Source: JAZUCL01 sp045639125 (GTDB lineage Bacteria > Bacillota > Clostridia > Oscillospirales > QAMX01). From it: DNA of 57,644 nt. The stretch is from positions 1-57,644 of the forward strand of contig JAZUCL010000009.1 in assembly GCA_045639125.1 (NCBI GenBank). The letters are read 5' to 3'. Below the pieces are notes generated by a model. It was not told the origin of the DNA, did not search any database, and was given only the letters and a program-made list of their open reading frames with translations. Made by a program: the position numbers and the translations under genes. Shown here one piece after another: positions 22,915-32,112 of the stretch (the stretch's first letter is position 1; every line of letters begins with the position of its first letter).

Positions 22915-23637
22915 ATGAATATTGCCCCATTGATTTTTGACATTGTATTAGTAGTAGTTTTTGCAGTCTGCGTCTATAACGGTGGCAGAAACGGATTTCT
23001 TCGTGCCATTGCATCTCTTTTAGTATCTGTGCTTGCCCTTGCAGGTGCCGGGTACGCAACTATGAGTTTTGCACCAGTCGTTAGTGATCAGTACGTAAAT
23101 CCCGCAATTACATCTACTCTTCAAACGCAACTTAAAAATAACATAAGCGAATCTACTTTGGAAACAGTTGATATGCTTATCTCCAACACGGAGAATATAT
23201 TCTCAACTTTCTCTAATATGTGGGAAAAAGACGATGAAACGAAAGTAGAAGCGAAAGAGGAAGTAACTGATAACGAGAATACAGACGAGGAAAACCCCAA
23301 AAATACAAATGACTTAGTAGCATACATTTCAACGGCAGTTGGAAATGCCGTCACGTCTGTTTTGATGTTTATAGTTTTATTCGCACTACTGCTTGCAATA
23401 CTCCGTGTACTAATTGATAAACTCCGATTTGTCAATAAAATACCAATAATAGGGCCGTTAAATATGTTGCTTGGTGCAGTGCTCGGTGCGATTACAGGTG
23501 TACTTATACTTGGTATACCACTGTGGCTTATAGTCAATGTACTTCCCGGTGTGTTCAAGGTAACATCTATACTCGACCCACAAATCCTTGAAAACAGTTA
23601 TGTTTTATCCTTTGTAATGAAATATCTTCCACAATAA
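22915..23637 (+). CDS. CvpA-family membrane protein
   Basis: Polytopic membrane protein of the CvpA (colicin V production) family. Pattern: helix IFDIVLVVVFAVCVYNGGRNGFLRAIASLL with the family's GxxxG-type turn, a second helix, then a long acidic insert (~residues 100-140, KDDETKVEAKEEVTDNEN) that is probably outside the membrane, and a C-terminal helix pair around INKIPIIGPLNMLLGAVLGA. Function in Gram-positives is unclear; links to envelope homeostasis are reported for the family. Last gene of the operon, followed by a strong terminator. Confidence 0.85.
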   Translation: MNIAPLIFDIVLVVVFAVCVYNGGRNGFLRAIASLLVSVLALAGAGYATMSFAPVVSDQYVNPAITSTLQTQLKNNISESTLETVDMLISNTENIFSTFSNMWEKDDETKVEAKEEVTDNENTDEENPKNTNDLVAYISTAVGNAVTSVLMFIVLFALLLAILRVLIDKLRFVNKIPIIGPLNMLLGAVLGAITGVLILGIPLWLIVNVLPGVFKVTSILDPQILENSYVLSFVMKYLPQ

Positions 23638-23641
23638 AGAT

Positions 23642-23677
23642 AAAAAACAGTATGATAACAGTCATACTGTTTTTTTA
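23642..23677. terminator. Terminator between cvpA-family gene and bofA
   Basis: AACAGTATGA / TCATACTGTT stem with loop TAACAG, followed by seven T on the plus strand and preceded by six A (T on the minus strand). Confidence 0.88.
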
Positions 23678-23953
23678 CTATCCACCAAATAGCCACTTGA
23701 GAAGATAAAGAAGTCCTAACCCGGGCAGTCCTCCGACACCGATAACAGCGGCATTTATAAAGTTGAAGCCTAAAGTTACCGGATATGATGTATATGTAGC
23801 CACCAAATCAGATACGGCAAGAAGTACAAAACCAAGTGCCGTATTTGCAACTATACTAAAAATCTTTCGTACAGGTACTGAAAAAATCCTCATGGCAGTC
23901 AATAGGACAATGACTGCAAAAATACTAAAAAGAATTGATTCAGGCAAGAGCAT
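23678..23953 (-). CDS. bofA: Pro-sigma-K processing inhibitor BofA family protein
   Basis: Small membrane protein (91 residues) which in Bacillus holds back SpoIVFB processing of pro-sigma-K in the mother cell. Three hydrophobic helices, with the family's C-terminal signature NFINAAVIGVGGLPGLGLLY. I start at the ATG at 23953 because AAGGAGG is directly upstream and this gives the family's length; the frame is open back to 24055 but that overlaps yaaL. It overlaps yaaL by 14 bases. The yaaL-bofA pair is an old conserved sporulation neighbourhood, although here recR and dnaX are absent. Confidence 0.9.
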   Translation of the reverse strand: MLLPESILFSIFAVIVLLTAMRIFSVPVRKIFSIVANTALGFVLLAVSDLVATYTSYPVTLGFNFINAAVIGVGGLPGLGLLYLLKWLFGG

Positions 23954-24200
23954 CGACCTCCTTATCATGAGTTGACGAAATACTTTCATTATGTTTAGAC
24001 ACGTCGCAAGTTGCCTCTTTTCTTGCAAGTGACAGAAGATATGCGTGATATGCACGCAGATATTTTATTTCATATATAGACGCATCAAGTAAAAGCCAAT
24101 CGGTAGTGTTGTTGAAAATATTGTCAGCGACTTCAGTACGAATACGCAGGGCGTTTATTCCACGATTAAGTGAGTTTTTATCCACCTTTTCTCTTTTCAT
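23940..24200 (-). CDS. yaaL: YaaL-family (DUF2508) small protein
   Basis: 86-residue helical, soluble protein. The middle part NTTDWLLLDASIYEIKYLRAYHAYLLSLAR matches the DUF2508 pattern. In Bacillus subtilis the same gene lies between recR and bofA; here it precedes and overlaps bofA. Function is unknown. AAAGGA is upstream of the ATG. Confidence 0.85.
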   Translation of the reverse strand: MKREKVDKNSLNRGINALRIRTEVADNIFNNTTDWLLLDASIYEIKYLRAYHAYLLSLARKEATCDVSKHNESISSTHDKEVDALA

Positions 24201-24280
24201 ACAGTTCGTCCTTTCATAATCAGTATATTGAAAGTTTTTCCGAATATGACAAAAATATACGTTAAAAAGTGAAAGATAAA

Positions 24281-24309
24281 TTGAAATCAGGAAAAAACTA
24301 TGGTATGAT
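24281..24309 (+). promoter_or_regulatory. Promoter of the ylmH gene
   Basis: TTGAAA and TATGAT, 17-bp spacer. Because it lies inside the upstream extension of the ylmH frame, it supports the later start codon at 24338. Confidence 0.65.
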
Positions 24310-24337
24310 AGGAAAGACGACTAAAAAGGGGTGTTAT

Positions 24338-25162
24338 ATGAATAAATCGAAACTCCTTGACCAAATACGTGGCATTGACGATGAAACACATCGTAGATTT
24401 GCAAACGCACTTGATAGGGCAGAACGTGCCGCACAAGGAAAAGGTATGACTTACGCAGGATTTTTTGATCCAAGCCGTTATGCACTTTTAGCACCTATTC
24501 TTAATAAGACAGGCGTAGCGTATCGAATAGATACAGGCACAGCATCTAAAGAGGCGGAGCGGGCAGTAATTTTGTTTTTGCCTGACTACTATGAAAATTT
24601 ACCGCAAGAATTGTTGACACAACTTGATGAGTATCCGATTTGTGCCATTAGAATAAAGGTGTCCGGACTTTCTCAATCCGGCAAGACGCTGACGCATCGT
24701 GACTATCTGGGTACACTTATGGGCCTTGGTATTCGCCGAGATACGATAGGTGACATATACCCAAATAAAGACGGCTGTGTACTTGCCTGCCTAAAGGAAA
24801 TTGCACCACATATTATAGCAAGCGTTGAAAAGGTATCATCTTTGTCTGCTTGCGGGACAAAGTGTGCACTTACAGACCTAATACCGCCGAAACCTCAAAT
24901 TCGTGAAATTCGAACAACTCTTGCATCCCTTCGCCTTGATAGTGCAGTTGCAGACAGTTTTGGAATATCTCGTGGTGATGCACAAGAGGCTATCAGAAAA
25001 GGACTTGTGACGAAAAACTGGCTTGAATGTAAGAATGTGTCTGAGGAAGTTGCTGCAGGCGATAAACTGTCAATGCAGGGTAAAGGCAGAGCAAGGATAG
25101 TAGAGTGTGATAAAATCACAAAAAAAGGAAATATATTTACAGTTATTCACAAATATATTTAG
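24338..25162 (+). CDS. ylmH: YlmH-family S4-domain RNA-binding protein
   Basis: RNA-binding protein linked to division/translation quality control. N-terminal two-thirds is the YlmH-type fold (RRFANALDRAERAAQGKGM, GFFDPSRYALLAPIL, HRDYLGTLMGLGIRRDTIGD). The last ~75 residues are an S4 domain (LASLRLDSAVADSFGISRGD then AIRKGLVTKNW). S4-domain YlmH/RqcP-like proteins assist ribosome-associated quality control in Firmicutes. Start at ATG 24338 behind AAAGGGG; an upstream ATG at 24269 precedes the promoter and is discarded. In Bacillus ylmH sits in the division cluster; here it does not. Confidence 0.92.
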   Translation: MNKSKLLDQIRGIDDETHRRFANALDRAERAAQGKGMTYAGFFDPSRYALLAPILNKTGVAYRIDTGTASKEAERAVILFLPDYYENLPQELLTQLDEYPICAIRIKVSGLSQSGKTLTHRDYLGTLMGLGIRRDTIGDIYPNKDGCVLACLKEIAPHIIASVEKVSSLSACGTKCALTDLIPPKPQIREIRTTLASLRLDSAVADSFGISRGDAQEAIRKGLVTKNWLECKNVSEEVAAGDKLSMQGKGRARIVECDKITKKGNIFTVIHKYI

Positions 25163-25208
25163 TATATTAAGGTTAAAAAACTAAAATGATAAGAAAAGAG
25201 AATAAGAA

Positions 25209-25838
25209 ATGTATACGATTTTAAGAGCAGAATCAATGGAAGAAACGCTTGCTCTTGCCCAAAAAGAGGAGAATAGAGCCTATATAAACAAAGAAACTTG
25301 GAATCATATAATGCCTAATGCTTCAAAACCTTTGACATGGGCAGTTGTAACCCACTCAGATGACCGCTTTTTTGTTGTAATGCGTTCATACGAAACGGAA
25401 CTTCGCCGTGAAATTCACGAGAATTGGGGTAAAGTATTTACTGACAGTTGTATGGAGTTTTTCTTCTCACCATGCCCCAAAATTCGCTGTAATTACTTTA
25501 ATATGGAGGTAAGTGCAAGCGGTGCATTACACATTAAATATGGCAAGCAACGCTATTACAGAAGAAGAGCAAATGAAGATATATCTTTGTATAATTTGAA
25601 AGTTGAAATAACTGATACTTACTGGCAAAGTATATATGAAATTCCATATTCCGTTATTCGTGAGAAAGCACATGAATTTGAGGGTAAAAGCGGTGATGTG
25701 ATTTCAGGCAACTTCTACAAGTGCGGTGACATGGCAAAATATCCCCATTGGCTTCTTTGGAATGAGCCTGACATTAAGGACTGCCCTTATCCTGAATTTC
25801 ATTTTCCTGAAGGATTTGGCGATATTATAATCGCATAG
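25209..25838 (+). CDS. Carbohydrate-binding family 9-like protein
   Basis: A 209-residue CBM9-like protein without signal peptide. The shared pattern includes WAVVTHSDDRFFVVMRSYE, then FTDSCMEFFFSPCP, YFNMEVSASGALHIKYG, W-Y-IPYSVI and the C-terminal end CPYPEFHFPEGFGDII. The fold usually binds sugar ends, but in this stand-alone cytoplasmic group the ligand is unknown. It is encoded 46 bases after ylmH and 50 bases before the ABC-F gene, possibly in one transcript. Confidence 0.85.
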   Translation: MYTILRAESMEETLALAQKEENRAYINKETWNHIMPNASKPLTWAVVTHSDDRFFVVMRSYETELRREIHENWGKVFTDSCMEFFFSPCPKIRCNYFNMEVSASGALHIKYGKQRYYRRRANEDISLYNLKVEITDTYWQSIYEIPYSVIREKAHEFEGKSGDVISGNFYKCGDMAKYPHWLLWNEPDIKDCPYPEFHFPEGFGDIIIA

Positions 25839-25888
25839 AAAACGTTGACTGTCTGAAACGGACATTTTCTAAAGAAAGGGAACGGCAA

Positions 25889-27802
25889 ATGATAGATATA
25901 TCCGTCAATGGACTTCAAAAGTTTTTTGGAGACTTCCAACTTCTTAAAAATATCACATTTGATATTGAGGAGGGGGAGAAGGTCGGCTTAATCGGCACAA
26001 ACGGAGCGGGCAAGACTACACTCCTTAAAATACTTATATCCCTTGCAACGAGTGGAAATGCCTCTGACCCATCGCTGTTTGATGATGGAACGGCACACGT
26101 TAACAAGGGAAAACGTGTAGGTCTTATTGACCAGATCCCTGTATATCCCGAAGTTTACTCTGTAAATGACGTGTTGGAAACGGCGTTTTCACATCTTGAT
26201 ACGCTGTCAAAGGAAATTGAGTCCCTTGCATATCGTATGGAGAATGACCATAGCCCGGAACTTTTGAAGCAGTACGGCGACTTACAACTGAAATTTGAAT
26301 TAAACGGCGGCTATGAGCGTAGTTATATGCTTGAAAAGGTCGCAAATGGTTTGGGACTTGATGCATCTATTCGCAGTAGACCATTTTGTAAATTGTCAGG
26401 TGGTGAGCAGACGAGGGTAAATCTTGCTCGTGTAATGCTTGAAAAGACGGATATTTTATTCCTTGACGAGCCTACAAACCACTTGGATATAGAGGCAGTT
26501 GAATGGCTCGGCGAATATCTTGCCACATACAAAGGCACGATTTTAATGATTTCCCACGACCGATATTTTTTGGATCAGGTTGTTGACCGAATAATTGAAA
26601 TTGAGTCTGGTGAAAGTGTTGACTATGACGGCAATTACAGTTACTACGCCGTTGAAAAGGAACGCCGTTACACAGAGAAACTTCTTGAATGGGAAGCACA
26701 GGACCAAGAAAAGAAACGTCTTGAGGAGATGGCACGGCGGTATAAAAGTTGGGCAACAGAGAAAATGGTAAAGCGTGCGTTGACAATAGAGAAACGTGCG
26801 GCAAAAATAACTGTCGGTGACCGTCCACGAAAGGTAAAAAAAATGACGGCGTCAATCTCGGAAAAGACGTTTTACGCTGACGAGGCACTAAAATTCCGTG
26901 ATTTACGCAAGGCGTTTGGAGAGCGTACTATTGTAGATGGCGTTTCACAACTTATTGGCGGAAATGAGCGAGTTGCCATATACGGCCCAAACGGCTGCGG
27001 CAAAACAACTTTACTTAAAATGCTCATTGGTGAGTTAACTCCTGACGATGGTGACGTGCAATTTGGTATGCAAGTCAAATGGGCGTATCTGCCACAACTT
27101 GTAACCTTTGACAATATGGAGAGAAATATACTTGACACCATGATTTACACTCTACCTCTAAGCACCCAAGCGGCGAGAACAAGACTTGGTTCATTTAGAT
27201 TTACAGGAGATGACGTGTATAAACCACTTACCGCATTGTCAGGCGGTGAGCGTAGCAGACTAAAATTGTGTATTTTAATGCATGAAGAACTGAATATGCT
27301 TATCCTTGACGAACCGACAAACCACTTGGACCTTGCATCACGTGAGTGGATTGAGGAAGTGTTGGAGGAGTTTTCTGGCATTATTCTGTTCGTATCCCAT
27401 GACCGCTACTTTGTAAGCCGATTTGCCACAAGGGTATGGGAAATGCGTGACGGAAAACTATATGACTATAAGTGCAATTTTGAAGAATATCGTATACGAA
27501 AGAAACGTGAGGAGGAATCGGCGGCTTCAAGACGAAATATAGATAAGCCGAAGGCTGAAAAGCCTGCCGAGCAACGTAAAAAGAGTGAGCGGAGAAACTT
27601 ACCACGTATTATTGAAAATACGAAAAAAGAGATTGAGAAACTTGAAGATGAAATTGGTGAGTTGGAGTATGAAATAGGTGAAAACTCAACCGATTACGAG
27701 GCTTTAAGCGAACTTTTGACAGAAAAGGACATAAAAGAAAACGAACTTTTGGAAAAGTACGCCTTTTTAGATGAACTTGAGTTGGAGAGAGAAGAACGAT
27801 AA
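25889..27802 (+). CDS. ABC-F family ATPase (ribosome-acting)
   Basis: Soluble ABC-F protein with two ATPase domains in one chain, acting on the ribosome. Domain 1: Walker A GTNGAGKTTLLK (~36), signature LSGGEQTRVNLA, Walker B LFLDEPTNHLD, then the interdomain linker (~230-320), rich in Arg/Lys (EKKRLEEMARRYKSWATEKM). Domain 2: GPNGCGKTTLLK (~370), LSGGERSRLKLC, LILDEPTNHLD. The last ~100 residues are a charged coiled coil. The linker and tail resemble the YdiF/Uup housekeeping types more than the antibiotic-resistance types; this cannot be settled by eye. RBS AAAGGGAACGG. Confidence 0.95.
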   Translation: MIDISVNGLQKFFGDFQLLKNITFDIEEGEKVGLIGTNGAGKTTLLKILISLATSGNASDPSLFDDGTAHVNKGKRVGLIDQIPVYPEVYSVNDVLETAFSHLDTLSKEIESLAYRMENDHSPELLKQYGDLQLKFELNGGYERSYMLEKVANGLGLDASIRSRPFCKLSGGEQTRVNLARVMLEKTDILFLDEPTNHLDIEAVEWLGEYLATYKGTILMISHDRYFLDQVVDRIIEIESGESVDYDGNYSYYAVEKERRYTEKLLEWEAQDQEKKRLEEMARRYKSWATEKMVKRALTIEKRAAKITVGDRPRKVKKMTASISEKTFYADEALKFRDLRKAFGERTIVDGVSQLIGGNERVAIYGPNGCGKTTLLKMLIGELTPDDGDVQFGMQVKWAYLPQLVTFDNMERNILDTMIYTLPLSTQAARTRLGSFRFTGDDVYKPLTALSGGERSRLKLCILMHEELNMLILDEPTNHLDLASREWIEEVLEEFSGIILFVSHDRYFVSRFATRVWEMRDGKLYDYKCNFEEYRIRKKREEESAASRRNIDKPKAEKPAEQRKKSERRNLPRIIENTKKEIEKLEDEIGELEYEIGENSTDYEALSELLTEKDIKENELLEKYAFLDELELEREER

Positions 27803-27843
27803 AAAATTACCGTAGTGTCAAATAACATTACGGTAATTTTTTG
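27802..27843. terminator. Bidirectional terminator after the ABC-F gene
   Basis: AAAATTACCGTA and TACGGTAATTTT stem with an inner TGT/AACAT loop, six T on the plus side and A-run on the other. It lies between convergent genes. Confidence 0.85.
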
Positions 27844-27917
27844 TTTGTATGGGCGGCTGCCAACATTCGCTTTACTCATTATAATGTGGGTATAGTACAT
27901 ATATAAAAAGTGTATTT

Positions 27918-28838
27918 TTAGAATTTTGTAATCACAACGAACATAGAAATAGCAAGTAACAGTACGAAGATTACGGAAAGTGCAAATACAATACGATGTC
28001 GAACCGGCATTTTTAATATATTACCCTCAAACGTTGATACACCTAATGTAAGTGAAATAATGGCAAATGAGGCATAAATAACAGTTGTAATAATTGCAGA
28101 CGTTGTCGATGGAGTGAACGTGGCAACGTCGGTTACAGGCGGCATATCAGTCTTTAAGAGTGTATAGGACATTATGGCACTGTATGCGTTATTTACAAAG
28201 TGTACTATAATCGGCACGAATATTGAACCACTTCTAAAATATACGTATGACAGTACAATTCCCATAGCCGTTGCAAATGGTATGCGTATTGGGTCTACGT
28301 GGAACAAACCGAATAAAATGCCTGTCAAAAGAATACGGTATATTGGTTTTTTAATGGTGGAAAGAGAGCCTTGAATTGCACCTCGAAACAAAAACTCCTC
28401 ACACACGGCAGGCACGATAGCAATAGTACAGAGAATTGAGTTAAATGTACCTTGATAGTGGGACTCAATCATGGCATCATTTAATGTGTTATACGCCTCA
28501 GGGAACAAAGTCATAACAATATTTCCGTACATCAAAGCGAGGATATTTCCAAAAAACAGTAGAATTAAACCTCCCATAATATAGGAAATACGTGGCATAC
28601 GAAAACCAAACATTGAAGATATTGTGTACTGGTTTTCGCTGTATTCTATGTGACGGCGGTCGCAATCTCTACGCATTGCGGTAACGTATACCAAGGAACC
28701 AAAGAGGGCAACTAAAGCAAATCCCAATTCAGTGAGAACAAAACCGAAAGAGCCAAAATTGATTTGGAGCAAACTGCCTACAAAAAGACTAAAAAGGGCG
28801 GCAAAAACAGTTATGCCTACAGCAATAAGTATACCCAT
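27918..28838 (-). CDS. CPBP-family intramembrane metalloprotease
   Basis: Polytopic (about eight helices) CAAX-protease/bacteriocin-processing family member. The catalytic motif pair is AVCEEFLFRGAIQGSL (Glu-Glu-x3-Arg, ~residue 145) and ILFGLFHVDPIR (His, ~183), with a third conserved block IIVHFVNNAYSAI (His, ~222). Substrate is unknown; relatives process or protect against peptides or regulate membrane signalling. GGAGTGG precedes the ATG. Promoter at 28873-28901. Confidence 0.93.
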   Translation of the reverse strand: MGILIAVGITVFAALFSLFVGSLLQINFGSFGFVLTELGFALVALFGSLVYVTAMRRDCDRRHIEYSENQYTISSMFGFRMPRISYIMGGLILLFFGNILALMYGNIVMTLFPEAYNTLNDAMIESHYQGTFNSILCTIAIVPAVCEEFLFRGAIQGSLSTIKKPIYRILLTGILFGLFHVDPIRIPFATAMGIVLSYVYFRSGSIFVPIIVHFVNNAYSAIMSYTLLKTDMPPVTDVATFTPSTTSAIITTVIYASFAIISLTLGVSTFEGNILKMPVRHRIVFALSVIFVLLLAISMFVVITKF

Positions 28839-28872
28839 GTAACCACTCCATTCAAAAGGTTATAATACATTT

Positions 28873-28901
28873 ATTATATACTATTGTCATACTCATGGCA
28901 A
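28873..28901 (-). promoter_or_regulatory. Promoter of the CPBP protease gene
   Basis: On the minus strand TTGCCA (28896-28901) and TATAAT (28873-28878), 17-bp spacer. Confidence 0.65.
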
Positions 28902-28961
28902 GGCTATATGTTGTCATGACGAATAATTTTATAAACTATTCGTAAATTGGTAAAGAAACTA

Positions 28962-28990
28962 ATGACAAACTCTGATAAATTGAGTATAAT
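28962..28990 (+). promoter_or_regulatory. Promoter of pgsA
   Basis: ATGACA and TATAAT, 17-bp spacer. Confidence 0.55.
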
Positions 28991-29043
28991 AAGTATAATA
29001 GCGTATTTAATAAATTATATTACGAAAGAAGAGGCTGGTTTTA

Positions 29044-29595
29044 ATGAACCCAGAGAATAAAATTTTTAATATACCTAATATACTGTCTATTTTGCGACTT
29101 CTACTCGTCCCTGTATTTATCATTCTGTTTTTCTCAGATGTACCAAATGCACTGTTGTGGGCAGGCTTTGTATTCTTCTTTGCAGGAATTACGGATATTG
29201 CTGATGGTTACATAGCACGTAAATATAATATGATTACAAAACTTGGCAGAATACTTGACCCACTTGCAGATAAACTTATGCAGATAAGTGCATTTGTCTG
29301 TCTTGCAATTGGCGGTATTATTCCCCCGTGGGTAATTTTAGTCCTTGCGGCAAAAGAATTGACCCTTGTAGCAGGTGGTGCAATTGTTTTGAAACGTATT
29401 AAAGACGTACCTGCGTCAAATATATATGGTAAGGCGGCAAGCCTTGTATTCTATTTTATTACTATCGCTGTTATCGTATTCCCAATGTCTGACTTGCTTA
29501 AAACAATATTACTGGGTGGTGGACTTGCACTTAGCGTACTTGCACTGGTGATGTACGCATACGGCGGCAGAAAACTATTACGCAAAACAAAGTAA
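29044..29595 (+). CDS. pgsA: CDP-diacylglycerol-glycerol-3-phosphate 3-phosphatidyltransferase
   Basis: Makes phosphatidylglycerol-phosphate, the committed step to phosphatidylglycerol and cardiolipin. The CDP-alcohol phosphotransferase motif is complete: DIADGYIARKYNMITKLG followed by RILDPLADK, matching D-x2-DG-x2-AR-x8-G-x3-D-x3-D. Four to six membrane helices; 183 residues, full length. The family opening NIPNILSILRLLLVPVF is also present. It lies 42 bases upstream of the Clp ATPase gene, with which it may share a transcript. Confidence 0.96.
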   Translation: MNPENKIFNIPNILSILRLLLVPVFIILFFSDVPNALLWAGFVFFFAGITDIADGYIARKYNMITKLGRILDPLADKLMQISAFVCLAIGGIIPPWVILVLAAKELTLVAGGAIVLKRIKDVPASNIYGKAASLVFYFITIAVIVFPMSDLLKTILLGGGLALSVLALVMYAYGGRKLLRKTK

Positions 29596-29637
29596 AGCAA
29601 TCCGCTTTACTCTACATGAAAGGAATCCTAACAAACT

Positions 29638-31965
29638 ATGCAGATGAAATTGTGTTCCAGATGCCAGAAAAATGTGGCAGTAGTATTTATCACACGAATT
29701 GAAGGCAACGAAACGAAAAATGAAGGTCTGTGCCTTAAATGTGCTCATGAACTTGGCTTAAAGCCTGTCAACGATATTATGGAGCGTATGGGTATAACCG
29801 AGGACGACATTGACAATATGACCGCAGAGATGACGGGCCTTATCGGTGAGGACGGCGAAGGTCTTGAAAATGCCCTTGCGGCAATGGGCGGAGAAATTAT
29901 CGGCGACGACGATGGCGAACAGGGTAATACAGCCACGTTCCCATTCTTAAACAAGATATTTGGCGATATGGGTGGCGGTCCTGTAATGCCTGTCGGCGGA
30001 AATCAGGATCAAAACCAAGAAAACAACCGTAAGGCGAAACGTGAAGACAAATCGAAAAAGAAGTTTTTAGACTCGTACTGTATAAACTTAAGCCGAAAAG
30101 TCCGTGATGGTAAAGTTGACCGCATTGTAGGCCGTGACAGAGAAATACAGCGTGTTATTCAGATACTAAATCGCCGTCAGAAAAACAATCCCTGTTTGAT
30201 TGGTGAGCCGGGTGTTGGTAAAACGGCTGTTGCTGAGGGCCTTGCAACACGAATAGTAGACGGAAACGTACCATACAAACTAAAGGACAAGGAAGTATAT
30301 CTTCTTGACCTTACCTCCCTTGTTGCAGGCACACAGTTTAGAGGTCAATTTGAAAGCCGTATGAAAGGACTTATTGACGAGGTTAAAAAGTACGGCAATA
30401 TAATCTTAGTTATTGACGAGGTACACAGCCTTGTGGGTGCAGGCGATGCAGAGGGCAGTATGAATGCTGCAAATATATTAAAGCCGGCATTGTCAAGAGG
30501 CGAAATTCAAGTTATTGGTGCTACTACATTTGCTGAATACAGAAAGCACATTGAAAAGGATACTGCACTTGAACGTAGATTTCAGCCTGTCGTTATAAAT
30601 GAGCCGTCTATTGCAGAGAGTATTGAGATAATCAAGGGTATTCGTACGTACTATGAGAATTATCATCAGGTTAAAATAACTGATGAGATAGCGGCTGCGG
30701 CAGTTACTCTGTCGGAGCGTTATATCACAGATCGCTATTTACCGGACAAGGCAATCGACTTGATAGACGAGGCTTGCTCTGATGTAAACTTGTCGAATAC
30801 GACACTTGAACGCCGTGGTAATTTGGAAATTGAGTTGAGCCGTATCAATATGGAGCGGGAGAAACTCATGGAGGACTCTTCTGAAACGGCGTATGAACTT
30901 TTGGCACAACTTAAAAGCCGTGAATTACAGGCAAGTGAGGAACTTGCCCAACTTAATGAAACAGGAGTCCCTACATTAACGATGGAGGACTTGGCGAAAG
31001 TCATTGAACTTTGGACAAATATCCCTGCAAATCGTGTACAGGAAAAGGAATTTTTACGCCTGTCACGTATTGATGCACGCTTAAAGGAACGTATTATAGG
31101 TCAAGACGAAGCGGTAGATGCTGTTGCTATGGCAATTCGCCGTAATCGTGTAGGTATATCCCCAAAACATAAGCCTGTAAGTTTTATTTTCACAGGTGCT
31201 ACAGGTGTCGGTAAAACTGAACTTGTAAAGCGACTTGCCGCCGATATGTTCGACACTCCGGAGGCACTTATCCGTCTTGATATGTCAGAATTTATGGAAA
31301 AACACTCCGTATCAAAACTTATCGGTGCCCCTCCCGGATATGTTGGATATGACGAGGCAGGTCAGTTGACGGAGAAAGTACGTCGTAGACCATACTGCGT
31401 TATTCTCTTTGACGAGATTGAAAAGGCACATCCTGACGTACTCAACATTCTGCTCCAAATTCTTGACGATGGCAGAGTGACAGATGCCCACGGCAGAACT
31501 GTAAGTTTTGAAAATACGATAATCATTATGACCTCAAATGCAGGCTCTGACCGTACAGGCGGTGCGTTAGGATTTGGTTCAACAGTTACCCAACAGGGTA
31601 AGGAACGTGCTATGAAAGCACTGTCGGAGATAATGCGACCTGAGTTTATTAACCGAATTGACGAGGTAGTTGCATTTAACGCTTTGACTCGTGACAATAT
31701 GCTTAAAATCACCGAGATTATGTTAGGGGACCTTAAAACGTCCTTGTCTGAGCGTGATATTACTCTTTCATGGACACCAAAAGTAGTTGAATATCTTGTT
31801 GATAAAGGATTTTCAGTTAAGTTTGGTGCAAGAAGTGTACAACGTCTTATCCAAAAGGAACTTGAGGACGTTGCAGCAGGGCTTTTAATATCAGCATACG
31901 ACAAAACAGTATCAAAACTTTTGGTCGATACAAACGGAGAAAAGTTAACAATTACATTGGAATAA
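29638..31965 (+). CDS. ATP-dependent Clp protease ATPase, ClpE-like with N-terminal zinc finger
   Basis: AAA+ unfoldase that should feed ClpP. Instead of the double Clp-N repeat it begins with a zinc finger, CSRC at 6-9 and CLKC at 32-35, as in ClpE. An acidic linker (~50-130) follows. AAA domain 1: GEPGVGKTAVAEGLA (~188), domain 2: GATGVGKTELVKRLA (~520), sensor VTDAHGRTVSFENTII and the C-terminal D2 block. A UVR-like helical region may be present between the domains. 775 residues. ClpE is usually heat/CtsR-controlled; I see no CtsR site upstream. clpP is not in this window. Confidence 0.93.
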   Translation: MQMKLCSRCQKNVAVVFITRIEGNETKNEGLCLKCAHELGLKPVNDIMERMGITEDDIDNMTAEMTGLIGEDGEGLENALAAMGGEIIGDDDGEQGNTATFPFLNKIFGDMGGGPVMPVGGNQDQNQENNRKAKREDKSKKKFLDSYCINLSRKVRDGKVDRIVGRDREIQRVIQILNRRQKNNPCLIGEPGVGKTAVAEGLATRIVDGNVPYKLKDKEVYLLDLTSLVAGTQFRGQFESRMKGLIDEVKKYGNIILVIDEVHSLVGAGDAEGSMNAANILKPALSRGEIQVIGATTFAEYRKHIEKDTALERRFQPVVINEPSIAESIEIIKGIRTYYENYHQVKITDEIAAAAVTLSERYITDRYLPDKAIDLIDEACSDVNLSNTTLERRGNLEIELSRINMEREKLMEDSSETAYELLAQLKSRELQASEELAQLNETGVPTLTMEDLAKVIELWTNIPANRVQEKEFLRLSRIDARLKERIIGQDEAVDAVAMAIRRNRVGISPKHKPVSFIFTGATGVGKTELVKRLAADMFDTPEALIRLDMSEFMEKHSVSKLIGAPPGYVGYDEAGQLTEKVRRRPYCVILFDEIEKAHPDVLNILLQILDDGRVTDAHGRTVSFENTIIIMTSNAGSDRTGGALGFGSTVTQQGKERAMKALSEIMRPEFINRIDEVVAFNALTRDNMLKITEIMLGDLKTSLSERDITLSWTPKVVEYLVDKGFSVKFGARSVQRLIQKELEDVAAGLLISAYDKTVSKLLVDTNGEKLTITLE

Positions 31966-31972
31966 ACAAAGA

Positions 31973-32109
31973 AAACGGAGATGTGAAAATTCGCATCTCC
32001 GTTTCAGTCTATCAAAAAAGCATTTTCTGACAGACTCGGTATATTCTGGATTTTGGAGGTTGGAGGGTTCTTTGACACGCTAAACGGCGATGGGTTATCC
32101 ATCGCCGTT
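31973..32109. repeat. Terminator-flanked repeat element, copy 1 (short form)
   Basis: Two related hairpins bracket a 78-bp core (32005-32082). The left stem is AAACGGAGATG / CATCTCCGTTT (31973-32004), the right AACGGCGATGG / CCATCGCCGTT (32083-32109). The core carries a TATCAAAAAAG...TTTTCTGACAGACT palindrome, then TATATTCTGGATTTTGGAGG and GGGTTCTTTGACAC. The same parts in the same order occur, in opposite orientation, at 37725-38035. It lies between convergent genes, and the hairpins look like their terminators. Confidence 0.7.
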
Positions 32110-32112
32110 AGT
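32083..32112 (-). terminator. Terminator of the NSS transporter gene
   Basis: Stem AACGGCGATGG / CCATCGCCGTT just after the minus-strand stop codon. It is also the right-hand hairpin of the repeat element; the T-run is weak. Confidence 0.55.
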
